Shown here one piece after another: positions 33,196 to 42,065 of a DNA stretch of 64,000 nt. Origin of the DNA: JBBRYW01 sp038253945 (GTDB lineage: Bacteria; Actinomycetota; Thermoleophilia; Gaiellales; Gaiellaceae); contig JBBSGR010000008.1 in the NCBI GenBank assembly GCA_038253945.1, positions 1-64,000 of the forward strand, given 5' to 3'. The notes below the pieces were generated by a model that was not told the origin of the DNA, made no database searches, and saw only the letters and a program-made list of their open reading frames with translations. A program made the position numbers and the translations under genes. Position 1 is the stretch's first letter. Each line of letters starts with the position of its first letter.

Positions 33196-34002
33196 GTGCG
33201 CGTGCATGTCATCAGCGACATGGAGGGTGTTGCCGGCATCTGCAAGTGGGAGCAGACCTCCGGCACGCCGCTCTTCGAGGAGGGGCGGCGCCTCTACACG
33301 CAGGAGATGAACGCAGCGGTTCGCGGCGCCCGCGCAGCCGGCGCGACCGAGATCGTGTTGATGGACTGCCACGGCTCCGGGGGCGGGACGCGGTTCAACA
33401 ACCTCGTGCCCGACCTGATCGATCCGGGCTGCGACTACGTGGTGCAGGATCGGTGGACCGAGTACACCGGCTTTCTCGAGGAGGGCTGCGACGCCGCGCT
33501 CTTCGTCGGCATGCACGCGCGGGCCGGCACGCAGTACGGCGTCCTGAACCACACCGTCTCGGGGCAGGAGTGGCAGAACCTCTGGTTCAACGGCACGCTC
33601 GTCGGCGAGACCGGGATCAACGCCGCGCTTTGCGGCACCTGGGGCTGCCCCGTCCTGCTCGTGACCGGCGACGAGGCTACCTGCGCAGAGGGCCGCGAGC
33701 TGCTCGGGACGGGCCTGACGACCGTGTCGGTCAAGCAGGGGCTCGGCTCCTTCAGCGCGCGGCACGTTGCTCCGCGGCGGGCTCGGGAGCTGATCGAGGC
33801 GGGCGCGAGGAAGGCGCTCGCCGATCTTTCGGCGGTCGAGCCTTACGACCCCGGACGTCCGTGCGAGATAACGGTCGAGTACAAGGCGACCCACCTCGTC
33901 GACGCTTTCCGCCACCGTGCCGGAGTCGAGCTGCTCGACGCGCGGAAGGTCGTGTCCCGCGCCGACGACTGGTGGTCGGCCTGGAAGCAGTTCTTTCTTT
34001 AG
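33196..34002 (+). CDS. M55-family D-aminopeptidase (DppA-like, 268 aa)
   Basis: The sequence opens with VHVISDMEGVAGI (zinc Asp and Glu), then LMDCHGSGGG, FVGMHARAGT and GVLNHTVSG, the conserved metal and active-site blocks of the DppA decameric D-aminopeptidase, and ends with WKQFFL. Such enzymes cleave D-Ala-D-Ala-type peptides, often during cell-wall turnover. GTG at 33196 follows GAAAGG by a short spacer; upstream in-frame ATGs lack the family start. Length is normal. Confidence 0.9.
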   Translation: MRVHVISDMEGVAGICKWEQTSGTPLFEEGRRLYTQEMNAAVRGARAAGATEIVLMDCHGSGGGTRFNNLVPDLIDPGCDYVVQDRWTEYTGFLEEGCDAALFVGMHARAGTQYGVLNHTVSGQEWQNLWFNGTLVGETGINAALCGTWGCPVLLVTGDEATCAEGRELLGTGLTTVSVKQGLGSFSARHVAPRRARELIEAGARKALADLSAVEPYDPGRPCEITVEYKATHLVDAFRHRAGVELLDARKVVSRADDWWSAWKQFFL

Positions 34003-34013
34003 ACGATTGAGCC

Positions 34014-34780
34014 CGCGCTGCGGTTGGACCAGCATGGAGGTGAAGAAGCGGCCGCGCGTGCGCGACTTGCCAATTGCCGGCCGGCGGACGACGCTTTGCT
34101 GGCGTAAGCGTCGTGATCGCTGCGGGCCGTGCCGACGGCGTTCAGCGAGCGCCCCCAGCTTCCGCCGCGGCAGCGCGTGACGGCGCGCTTCCGCAAGCCA
34201 CCTCTTCGCCCGTGCCCGGGGTGGCGCCGCACAGGCAGAGGTTGCGCGTGACGAGCGGACGACTCGCTACCAGGTCGAACAGGCCTTCCGTCTCGCCAAG
34301 CCGTGCGCAGCGCGCTGCCCGAGGCACGCATCGTCGTCGATCCCTTCCATCTCGTCCGCGGCGCCGACACGCACTCGACTCGCTGCGCCGCGAGCGGCAA
34401 CGCTACCTCCGCCGGCTGCGGCGGACCGGTGCGCGGCAGACGCGCGGCCAAGGGCTGGCGAGCCGAGCTCTTCCATGCTCGTCACCGTCTGCTCAAGGCG
34501 CGTGAGCGGCTCTCCGAGCACGAGCGGCGCTCGCTTTGCGAGCTCTGAGAGCGAGCCGCCGCTCGCCGAGGCCTGGGCGCTGAAGGAAGCCTTCCGCGCC
34601 ATCTACAGAGCAGACGACCGCGTCGAGGCTGAGCGGCGGCTCGATGCTTCCTGGCCTCGGTCGAGCGCGCGGCGCCTCCATCCTTCAGCGCCTTCGCGAG
34701 AGGAGTGCGTTGATGGCGAGAGGAGCTGCTCGCCTACTTCGACGAGCCGACCACGAGTGGCGACGCCGAGGGCGTGATAC
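34014..34780 (+). pseudogene. ISL3-family transposase remnant, several frameshifts
   Basis: ISL3 blocks occur in order in changing plus frames: KKRPRVRDLPIAGRRTTLCW and RKRRDRC (zinc-finger region), LPEARIVVDPFHLVRGAD (DDE Asp), LDSLRRERQRYLRRL, ELFHARHRLLKARERLSEHE, SEPPLAEAWALKEAFRAIYR and EELLAYFDEPTTSGDAEGV. No single frame covers more than about 100 codons, so the transposase is dead. It fills the gap between the D-aminopeptidase and the BTAD regulator. Confidence 0.72.
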
Positions 34781-34842
34781 GTCTCCACAGGACAGCGTCC
34801 CCAGCAGGTTCGAACACGCTTAAACTTAAAGCGCCGTGACCG

Positions 34843-37800
34843 TCAGGTGATCGCGGATGGGAATGGCGCCGGCTCGAGGCCGATCTCCGCCAGCCGATCG
34901 ACATACGCGCGGTAGGCGCGTCTTGCCTCGCCGTGTCGCCGGTCAGCCGCAAGGACTCCTACGAGTGTGAGGTGCGCGTGCTCGTCGTAGCGGTCTCGCT
35001 CGAGGATCCGGAGAAGGTAAGCGGCAGCGCCCGCGTTGTCACCCGCCGAGGCCGCGTCATGGGCGAGCGCGCGCGCGACCCGGACATAGGCATTGCGTGC
35101 TTCTTCGCGCACTGGGACCGCCCATTCGACATACCGATCCTCCTCCAGGAAGTCGCCGGCATAGATCGCCTCGGCGTATTCGAGTCGCGCGGCCGCCTCC
35201 GCGCCGCGCCCCGCGCCGCGGAGCGACAGACCGGCCTCTGCCTCGTCGAGGAACGCTTCGACGTCGATCGCGACGTTCTGGAGGCCGACGGCATCGTTCT
35301 CGGCGTGGACGAAGTGGTCGGACTCGAACCGCTTCTCGGGATCGAGCACGGCGCGGAGGGTGCTGAGTGCGACCGAGAGGCGGTTGCCGAGCTTTGTCGG
35401 ATCGGCCTCGGGCCAGAGCGCTTCCATCAGGAGCTCGCGAGGCGCGGGTCGTCCCCGCCGGGCGACGAGGATCTTCAGGAGGTCACGTGCCTTCCGCGAG
35501 CGCCACTCCTCGAGCGGGATCGGCTTGCCGGCGCGTTGGGCACGGAAGCCTCCGAGTGCTTCGACGCGCACCGGCATCGCGGGCGCGTGGGAGATATGCC
35601 GAAGGAGACCCGCAGGGCCGGTCGGGCTGACTCGTACGCCGAGTGAACGCAGCTTCCGCTCTGCCCGCTCGGCGTTCGCGCGCGTCGCTGGTCCCGGCGC
35701 CGCACCTGCCAGTGCGAGCTCCACCGCGGCTTCGTGCACCGGGTTTCCCATCGCCCGCCAAGTCGTCAAAGCTTCCTCCAGGAGAGCCGCCGCTCGCGTC
35801 GAGTCGGTTGTCGCGAGCGCCTGAAGCTCGAGCGACTCAGCCAGTCCAAAGTGGTCGCGCTGCTCGCGGGCGGCGGTAGCTGCCCGCCCGCCCGCCTCGG
35901 CGGCATGCACCCGGTCGCCCTGCGCGAGCGCGACCCACCCCGCCGCATTCAGTGCCCACGCGGGATCGGGCCACCCGTACGCGACAGCACGCTCGACCAA
36001 GCGAGTCGCCCGCTCCGGCTCCTCATCGACCAGAACCTTTGCCAGCTGATAGTGCGCGGGAACGAGGCCCTGGAGATCGCCGGACCGTTCCGCCAACGAC
36101 AGACCCTCTTCGTACGAGGCCCGAGCCATCGAGAGATTGCCGCGCTCGCGATAGACGTCCCCCTGGCCGATGATTGCGTAGCAGATCTCGCGCGAGCCCG
36201 CTCTGCGGTAGTGCAAAACGGCGGCCTCGTAATCGGCGCCCGCCTCGTCGAGCCGCCCTAGGCACCAGCGTGCGAGGCCGCGATTCATCAGAGCCAAAGC
36301 TAGGAGGCCGACGAAACCGACCAGCTCCGCGAGGTCGATCGCAAGACCGAGCTCCTGGATGGCGTTCTCGTACCGTCCTTCCTCCAGCTGGTTCGATGCA
36401 CGGTTGTTCCGGATGCGGATGACCTGAAGCACGTCTCGCGCTCGCTCGGCCGCCTCGAGTGCGTGCGCGAGATGAATCTCGCGTCCGGAGACGTCGCGAT
36501 CCGAGGGGGCGACGAGAGCAGCTGCGGTGTGCGCCGCCGCGAGCGCTCGGTCGTCTCCACACGCCTTTGCGACCTCGAGGGCGCGTTCGGCCAGTGCCCG
36601 GGCCGACTCGGCGTCTCCCCGTCGCCTGTGTACACTCGCCGTGTAGGCGAGCAGCAGCGCTTCGTCGACGGTGTCCGCGGAGCCGAGTTGCGTCCGAGCG
36701 TACACCGCGAGTGCCTCATCGAGCTCGTCGCGCAGCGAGTGCGCCTGAACGGTTCGCCACGCGAGCGCCGGTGGAAGCAGCTTGCTCGCTCCCGCCGCTC
36801 GCTGCAAGCACTCGAGCGCACGCTCGTGCGCGCCACGGATCGTGTGCGCCTCGCCGGCCAGCTGGTCGATTCGCGCGTCGCGAAGATGGTCGGGCACGAG
36901 CTCGGCGAAGCGCGAGACGGTCGCCGCCGCCCCGGCCGCGACCATCGCGGCGCCTTGCTCGGTCAAGACGCGGCCGAGCTCTCGATGCTCGCCGGCAGCC
37001 GCGAACGTGCTCAGCGCCTCCTCGATCTGCCCCTGTGACTCCAGCCAGCGCGCCGCACGGCGCCGGACGGCGGCGGCCTCACCGCTCGGTACCGGCCAGA
37101 CGCGAAGCGCAAAATCGCGCACGAGGGAATGAAGGGCGAATGCAGTCTCCTGCCGCTCGATGAAGAGGGCTCGCCTCGCGAGGTCGTCGATTGTCTCGAC
37201 TGCGCCGTCGATCCCGAGGGCTTCACACAGCTCCGGCGTAAAGCGCCCGAGGAGCGCGACGGTGCGAAGAAGGTCCCGGACGCGGGAAGGCTCGCCTCCG
37301 AAGACCTCGTCACTAAGGTAGGCGAAAACTGTGCCTCCCGGGCGCCGGAGGTCTTCGAGCGTGCGAGTGCGATCGCCCGGGCGAGCGCGCGTGAGCGCCT
37401 CGAGCGCGAGCCGGACGAGCGCGGGCCATCCTCTCGTCAGCTCGTGGAGCGTGCGTGCGAGCTTCGGGTCGCGCTCGTCGATCGACGCAGCGAGGAGGCG
37501 ATCGATCTCCTCCTCGCTGAAGGCCAGCTCGGAAGAGGAAAGCTCGAGCACCTGGCCCTGCGCGCGGAGCCTTTCGATCGGGAAGGGCAGGTTCGACCGC
37601 GAGGCGACCACGACGTGGAGCTTCGCCGGAGCCTGACGGCAGAGGCTCTCGACGAGCCGGGCGGACGCCGGGGAGGGCGCGAGCTCTTGGACGTCGTCTA
37701 GGACGAGTACTAGGTCGTGGGCGAGGCCGCCGTCGAGCGCTTCGCACAGCAGCGCGACGAACGCGTCCGCGTGCAGGAGCTCGTCGCGAGCCCCGCCCCC

Positions 37801-38073
37801 CAGGGCGCTCGCCCCGCCAGCGACCGCTGCGGCCGCCGGCACGCGCGCCGCGATCGCACGTGCGATCCCGCGCTCGAGCCACGGCAGAGCCATGTCCTTC
37901 GCGGTCGCGCTGTACCAGGCGCACTCGAGATCGGTCGCCCAGGCAGCGAGCAGCGTCGACTTGCCGAAGCCGGCGCCGGCGACGACGGTGGTCAGCCGCT
38001 TTCCGAACGCTTCGTCCAGCCGGTCCTCGAGCGCGGCGCGGCAGAGCGTCGACGAGCGGGCGGCCGCACGCAT
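34843..38073 (-). CDS. ATPase-TPR-BTAD transcriptional regulator (1076 aa)
   Basis: N-terminal STAND-type ATPase: P-loop GAGFGKST at 33-40, Walker B DLVLVLDDVQEL, then a winged-helix NB-ARC-like part. A long TPR array follows (ARLVERAVAYGWPDPAWALN, ELGLAIDLAELVGF). The last ~250 residues hold an OmpR-type winged helix (EALGGFRAQRAGKPIPLEEW, ELLMEALWPEADPTKLGNRL) and a BTAD domain (LEYAEAIYAGDFLEEDRYVE, LVGVLAADRRHGEARRAY). This inverted MalT/SARP layout usually serves as a signal-dependent activator. A tandem 20-bp repeat lies about 130 bases upstream. ATG at 38073 has a GACGAGG ribosome site. Confidence 0.9.
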   Translation of the reverse strand: MRAAARSSTLCRAALEDRLDEAFGKRLTTVVAGAGFGKSTLLAAWATDLECAWYSATAKDMALPWLERGIARAIAARVPAAAAVAGGASALGGGARDELLHADAFVALLCEALDGGLAHDLVLVLDDVQELAPSPASARLVESLCRQAPAKLHVVVASRSNLPFPIERLRAQGQVLELSSSELAFSEEEIDRLLAASIDERDPKLARTLHELTRGWPALVRLALEALTRARPGDRTRTLEDLRRPGGTVFAYLSDEVFGGEPSRVRDLLRTVALLGRFTPELCEALGIDGAVETIDDLARRALFIERQETAFALHSLVRDFALRVWPVPSGEAAAVRRRAARWLESQGQIEEALSTFAAAGEHRELGRVLTEQGAAMVAAGAAATVSRFAELVPDHLRDARIDQLAGEAHTIRGAHERALECLQRAAGASKLLPPALAWRTVQAHSLRDELDEALAVYARTQLGSADTVDEALLLAYTASVHRRRGDAESARALAERALEVAKACGDDRALAAAHTAAALVAPSDRDVSGREIHLAHALEAAERARDVLQVIRIRNNRASNQLEEGRYENAIQELGLAIDLAELVGFVGLLALALMNRGLARWCLGRLDEAGADYEAAVLHYRRAGSREICYAIIGQGDVYRERGNLSMARASYEEGLSLAERSGDLQGLVPAHYQLAKVLVDEEPERATRLVERAVAYGWPDPAWALNAAGWVALAQGDRVHAAEAGGRAATAAREQRDHFGLAESLELQALATTDSTRAAALLEEALTTWRAMGNPVHEAAVELALAGAAPGPATRANAERAERKLRSLGVRVSPTGPAGLLRHISHAPAMPVRVEALGGFRAQRAGKPIPLEEWRSRKARDLLKILVARRGRPAPRELLMEALWPEADPTKLGNRLSVALSTLRAVLDPEKRFESDHFVHAENDAVGLQNVAIDVEAFLDEAEAGLSLRGAGRGAEAAARLEYAEAIYAGDFLEEDRYVEWAVPVREEARNAYVRVARALAHDAASAGDNAGAAAYLLRILERDRYDEHAHLTLVGVLAADRRHGEARRAYRAYVDRLAEIGLEPAPFPSAIT

Positions 38074-38205
38074 CCTCGTCGAGCCTTCGGCGCGCTGCCC
38101 GGTTCCCTTGAGCTCCGTGCCTGTTGCTCCCTGCTCGAGTGGAGACGCACTCTAGCGCGGCTCTTTGCTGCGTCAAGTGGGCCGGCTCGGCTGCTCCTTT
38201 AAGCC

Positions 38206-38245
38206 CACTGAAACGGGTGCTGGGACACTGAAACGGCTGCTGGGA
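38206..38245. repeat. Tandem 20-bp direct repeat, candidate BTAD/SARP site
   Basis: CACTGAAACGGGTGCTGGGA (38206-38225) is followed immediately by CACTGAAACGGCTGCTGGGA (38226-38245), one mismatch. The 20-bp period is about two helical turns. It lies between the divergent BTAD regulator and the secreted-protein genes. SARP/BTAD regulators bind direct repeats, so this could be the regulator's own operator or the control site of the secreted genes. Confidence 0.6.
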
Positions 38246-38389
38246 CGATCCGAGGAGCAAACCGCTCTCCACGCTCATTGGAAGGAGCACGACATTTCGC
38301 TATCCGTTGCTGAGACGTCGAATCGCACGCGTCTTGACGGCCGCAAAGGCATCGGCTCTGAAACGGGCTTCCCGGTTCCCCTTCGCCAG

Positions 38390-38671
38390 TTGTCGGTCGG
38401 ATTACGGTGGGCGCGCTGGGCGGTTCTGCTGGCGTTCGCCACGACGCTTGGCTTCTCGATCGCGACCCTGGCGATTCATGTCAATTCGACCGCGATCTCG
38501 CCTGCCTTGCTGCTGGCGCCCTCGCAAACCAGCCCGGCACCAGCCTCCATGCCCCGGGGGCCGGCAAGACGCTCGCCAGTCCCACGAGCAAAGGAGAACC
38601 TCATCCGCGGCGCCCCTGAATCCGTTCCAGCAGCATCCTGCACCAGCACGCCGTGCCGCCCGGCCCCATGA
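38390..38671 (+). CDS. Possible small membrane protein
   Basis: This frame encodes one convincing membrane span (ARWAVLLAFATTLGFSIATL) followed by a Pro/Ser/Ala-rich tail, and stops at 38671, 12 bases before the next gene. No good start is visible: TTG at 38390 is the closest, and farther in-frame starts would overlap the tandem repeat. It may be the first gene of the secreted-protein operon or a chance frame. Confidence 0.3.
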   Translation: MSVGLRWARWAVLLAFATTLGFSIATLAIHVNSTAISPALLLAPSQTSPAPASMPRGPARRSPVPRAKENLIRGAPESVPAASCTSTPCRPAP

Positions 38672-38683
38672 GAGGAGATAGAA

Positions 38684-39643
38684 ATGGCCTATTCATACAG
38701 ATGTATTGCACAGCGGGCTAGAAATCCGCTGGCGCTGGCCGCCATTCTGCTGGGCATCTTCACGCACTCGGCCCAAGCGGCGAACATCGTTCCGAATCCG
38801 AGCTTCTCGAACGAGTGCCCTCCCGCTTCGGGCCTGCCCTGCAGCTGGTTCCCTCAAGGCTCGCCCTCGATCGCGCGAGATACGACTACCTTCATGAGCT
38901 CATCGGCCAGTCTGCGCGTCACCACGACTGAGAGTAATCTCGGAGCCTATTCCGACTGCATGCTGCTCGCGCCCGGTACGCATGCTGCCTCGTTCGCGTA
39001 CTGGGTGACCGACCTTAGCGTCACGGGCGTCGACCTCATCGCTTTCTTCTATCCCAATGCAACGTGCGCGCCGGTACCTTCCGGTATCCCCGTGGACTTT
39101 GTAAGTGCAAGGAGTCCGTTTGGGCTGTTCTGGTTCGAGGCGGCGGGGAATGTCACGGCACCTCCCGGTACGGCGTCGGCGCGGCTGTACCTGACGGTCG
39201 CGTGCAACCTCTCCTGTCCCCCTACGGGGGCCACGGCGCACTTCGACGACGTGTCCCTCGAATCCGTCGCGCTGGCGGTGACGATGCGCTCCTTGAGTGC
39301 GACCTCTTCGTCAACGGGAGCTCTGCTTCGGTGGCGCACGGCTTCCGAGCTCGACACGCTCGGCTTCAACGTCTTCCGCGAGCTCAAGGGCAGGCGCGCG
39401 CGCGTCAATCCCAGGCTGATCGCTGCCAAGGGTCCCGGCTCGTATTCGTTCCTCGACCGGCACGCGCCCGCAGGCAAGCGCCTCAGCTACTGGCTGCAGG
39501 TAGTCAATCTGGACGGCTCGCGCAACTGGTGGGGACCGGTAGCGACTCGACCTCCCCGAAAATCGACTTCGCCTCGCCGCATGCCTTGGTCGCCGCGCTC
39601 TTCTGAAGTGATCCAGTCGCAGTCGAAGCTAAGGGCATCGTGA
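38684..39643 (+). CDS. Secreted protein with C-terminal Fn-like domain, copy 1 (319 aa)
   Basis: ATG at 38684 follows GAGGAGATA. A signal peptide (LALAAILLGIFTHSAQA) leads to a beta-rich CBM-like region (NIVPNPSFSNE, ARLYLTVACNLSCPPTG, HFDDVSLESV). About 90 C-terminal residues (MRSLSATSSSTGALLRWRTA, SELDTLGFNVFRELKGRRAR, YWLQVVNLDGSRNWWGP) are shared with the next two genes. Paired Cys residues suggest disulfides. Function is unknown; surface or extracellular location is likely. The stop overlaps the in-frame GTG of the next gene. Confidence 0.8.
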   Translation: MAYSYRCIAQRARNPLALAAILLGIFTHSAQAANIVPNPSFSNECPPASGLPCSWFPQGSPSIARDTTTFMSSSASLRVTTTESNLGAYSDCMLLAPGTHAASFAYWVTDLSVTGVDLIAFFYPNATCAPVPSGIPVDFVSARSPFGLFWFEAAGNVTAPPGTASARLYLTVACNLSCPPTGATAHFDDVSLESVALAVTMRSLSATSSSTGALLRWRTASELDTLGFNVFRELKGRRARVNPRLIAAKGPGSYSFLDRHAPAGKRLSYWLQVVNLDGSRNWWGPVATRPPRKSTSPRRMPWSPRSSEVIQSQSKLRAS

Positions 39644-39669
39644 GGCCGGCTACGGAAAGGAAGTTGGAG

Positions 39670-40560
39670 ATGTGCCTCGACGCCCCTCACCCGATCGTGA
39701 TGCTGGTCGCAAGCGCCTTCGTCGCTCTCGCCGTGGCGGGAACCGGTCGGGCCGCAACGATCACGAAGACGGACGCCCCGGACCCCGTCGCGCCCGGCGG
39801 CAATATCACCTACACCATCACCGTCACCCCGGACGGGCCCGATTCCCACTTCAGCCTGCGGGACGCGATACCGACGGGGACCTCATTCGTGTCGGTCACG
39901 CCCGGCCTGCCGACCTGCGGACTCGACCCGACCCTCACCTTCGTCACGTGCAAGCTCGGCACGCCGGTCGTCCCCGTCACGGTCACGCTCGTCGTGAACG
40001 TCGGCGCCGCTGTTGCAAGCGGAACGGTGATCACGAACACGCTCCAGGCCCAGTACACGATCCTCAGTTTCCCGGACGACATCATCGTGCTCGGCGAGGC
40101 GACCGCCTACACGACCGTCGCGTCCCCCACACCCGTGACGCTGCGCTCGTTCACCGCCACGCGCGACCGAAGCGGCGTGCTGCTTCGCTGGCGCACCGCC
40201 TCCGAGTTCGACGTGCTCGGTTTCAACGTCTACGCGGTGATCCGCGGCAGGCGCGTGCGCGTCAACCCCTCACTGGTGGCGAGCCGCGGACGCACGCAGG
40301 GCGCTGCGTACGCCTTGCGCCACCGGCTCCGGAAAGACAAGGCACCGTCTCGCTACTGGCTGCAGGTAGTCGGCGTCGACGGCTCACGCTCCTGGCGCAG
40401 CGCTACGACCGTTGCGCACCGTACGGCGAAGAAAGGCGAGCTGCCAAGACCCCACGAGTCGGACTCGCGAAGAGCAAAGCCCACGGCCCGCTACGGCTTC
40501 TCCGGCACGAGCCTCGGCTGCACCGTGGCCGCAGGGTTAGCATCGCCTGCTTTCTCGTGA
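39670..40560 (+). CDS. Secreted DUF11 protein with the same C-terminal domain, copy 2
   Basis: A signal peptide (MLVASAFVALAVAGTGRA) is followed by a DUF11-type repeat (ITKTDAPDPVAPGGNITYTI, DAIPTGTSFVSVTPGLP, VTLVVNVGAAVASGTVITNT). The shared C-terminal domain follows (LRSFTATRDRSGVLLRWRTA, SEFDVLGFNVYAVIRGRRVR, RYWLQVVGVDGSRSW). DUF11 domains are found in cell-surface and adhesin-like proteins. ATG at 39670 follows AAGGAAG; a GTG at 39640 overlaps the previous stop. It is probably co-transcribed with copy 1. Confidence 0.77.
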   Translation: MCLDAPHPIVMLVASAFVALAVAGTGRAATITKTDAPDPVAPGGNITYTITVTPDGPDSHFSLRDAIPTGTSFVSVTPGLPTCGLDPTLTFVTCKLGTPVVPVTVTLVVNVGAAVASGTVITNTLQAQYTILSFPDDIIVLGEATAYTTVASPTPVTLRSFTATRDRSGVLLRWRTASEFDVLGFNVYAVIRGRRVRVNPSLVASRGRTQGAAYALRHRLRKDKAPSRYWLQVVGVDGSRSWRSATTVAHRTAKKGELPRPHESDSRRAKPTARYGFSGTSLGCTVAAGLASPAFS

Positions 40561-40882
40561 ACCGCGACTTCCGGCCGCTTCGGCCAAGTCACGGCTTCAC
40601 GCTCGGCTTCCGCGCATTGCACGTGACCCGTGTCGAGAGCGCGGGGAAGCGTGCGACTGTGTTCGAAGGGCGGCATGGTCAGCACGCGGACCAGTGGCTG
40701 CGCGGCCGCGCCTATCCATATCGACCCACCGGGCGAGCCTGTTCTCGCCGCGCGACAGCACTCCCCAGCCGGACCGACGAGCTCGCCGCCCGTCTTGCGA
40801 GCGGCGCGGCCCGCATGAGACGTTTCAGCGCAGGCAGCGAATTTCCTCGGTGCCTTCTGAGAGGTTGACGATGAAGGTCTAA
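40561..40882. other. No intact gene; possible decayed N-terminus of copy 3
   Basis: About 320 bases with no convincing frame. By position it would correspond to the signal peptide and N-terminal domain of the third secreted protein, but I see no residual motif. Confidence 0.35.
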
Positions 40883-41309
40883 GTATCCGCCGGCGGCGGG
40901 GCAGGCCGCTTCTCGCCTTCGCTGATCGCACACAGCGGCTGGGAAGGCGTGCTCGGCTCCGCCGGCAGCGATTGCGTGCCGATCACGGCGGGCTCTTGCC
41001 CGGCTGTGACCGCCGTCACGTTCCGCTCGTTTGCAGCGCGTCGCACGCGTGAAGGCGTGCTCGTCACTTGGCGTACCGCCTCGTAGGTGGACACCCTCGG
41101 CTTCAACGTCTACCGCGAGCGCAACGGATACCGGGTGCGTGCGAACTCGAAGCTGATCGCTGCGAAGACGAGTGCCGGTCGCTCCTATTCTTACCTCGAC
41201 TGGCGGGCACCCCACCCCGGGGCCGCCGCTTCGTTACCGGGTGCAGGTCCTCAACCTAGACGGATCGCGTACCTGGTACGGCCCGGCAGAGGTGCGGCTG
41301 CGCGCGTAG
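40883..41309 (+). pseudogene. Third secreted-protein paralogue, nonsense and frameshift
   Basis: The shared domain is clear: VTFRSFAARRTREGVLVTWR, TAS, then TAG at 41084-41086 where copies 1 and 2 have GAG (Glu), then VDTLGFNVYRERNGYRVRAN and SKLIAAKTSAGRSYSYLDWR. A frameshift near 41215 moves the end (RYRVQVLNLDGSRTWYGPAE) into another frame, ending at 41309. Two lesions and no N-terminus make it a pseudogene, yet its domain is still similar to its siblings, so decay looks recent. Confidence 0.68.
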
Positions 41310-41456
41310 TTGGTTGCCAGACGCGGTTGAAGAGGGCGCGGAACGAACTTCCCCCCATTCCGCTCTTGAATAAGGTCTACGCGCCGCGCGACGACGCCGG
41401 AGCGCCCAACGCGTCGTTGGGAGCGGTGCGGCCCGCATCTTGCGTCTTGCTCGATT

Positions 41457-42020
41457 TTAAGCGCCTTTGACGATCTCCAGCTCTTCCGCGAGGAAGAAGA
41501 AGGCGCGCGCATACGGCGACTCCTTCGTGCGCTCGCGCACGTGCCTCCAGTCGATCTGCTCGCGCAACGGCCTGGCGATCTCGAGTGAGCCGCGCAAATC
41601 AAGATCCTGCTCGTCGAGTGCCATCAGCTTCGTCACCATCACGTCCTCGAGCGAGGCCACTTTCATTCGAACGGCGTAGACCTCGATCTCGTCGGCCCGC
41701 TCGAACATCTCGTCCGAGACCGGACCGGCCGACGTCCGGAAGATCAGGTCGACGAAGACCTCACCGTTCCAGGCTTTGAAGAGCCAGTCCTCGGGCGGCC
41801 GCTCGGGCCGGAAGCCGGCGTTCTCGAGCACCTCGAGCGCTCGCTCGGCGTCCTCCTGCTTCAGCAAGAAGTCGACGTCGTGCTTCGACTCCTGCCCCCC
41901 GCGCGCCGCCGCGGCCAGGCCACCGCCGAGCAGGAAGGGCACGTCATTCTCGCGCATCGCGGCCGCCGTCTTTCGCATCGTCTGGATCAGGTCGGAAGTA
42001 GGCTGTTCGTCAGCTGCCAC
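41457..42020 (-). CDS. Nucleotidyltransferase-like protein (187 aa)
   Basis: The sequence DVPFLLGGGLAAAARGGQES and KHDVDFLLKQEDAERALEVL fits the minimal nucleotidyltransferase fold with a G-G-x-A helix start and a D-x-D metal pair. KAWNGEVFVDLIFRT then gives the third acidic strand. Proteins of this type include DUF6036-like and aminoglycoside adenylyltransferase-like enzymes. The C-terminal half is helical (DVMVTKLMALDEQDLDLRGS). It stands alone, divergent from a phosphoesterase; no partner antitoxin gene is beside it. Confidence 0.72.
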   Translation of the reverse strand: MAADEQPTSDLIQTMRKTAAAMRENDVPFLLGGGLAAAARGGQESKHDVDFLLKQEDAERALEVLENAGFRPERPPEDWLFKAWNGEVFVDLIFRTSAGPVSDEMFERADEIEVYAVRMKVASLEDVMVTKLMALDEQDLDLRGSLEIARPLREQIDWRHVRERTKESPYARAFFFLAEELEIVKGA

Positions 42021-42065
42021 GCCGAGCGGCTACCCGGCCCCGATCGGCTTTAATCGCGGCCGACG

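Noticed and set aside
32131..34035. A 634-codon minus-strand gene
   Set aside because: Its first half is a shadow of the plus-strand M55 gene; the bicupin starts at ATG 33078.
38206..38245. Possible CRISPR-like repeat
   Set aside because: Only two directly abutting copies without spacers, and no cas genes anywhere in the window.
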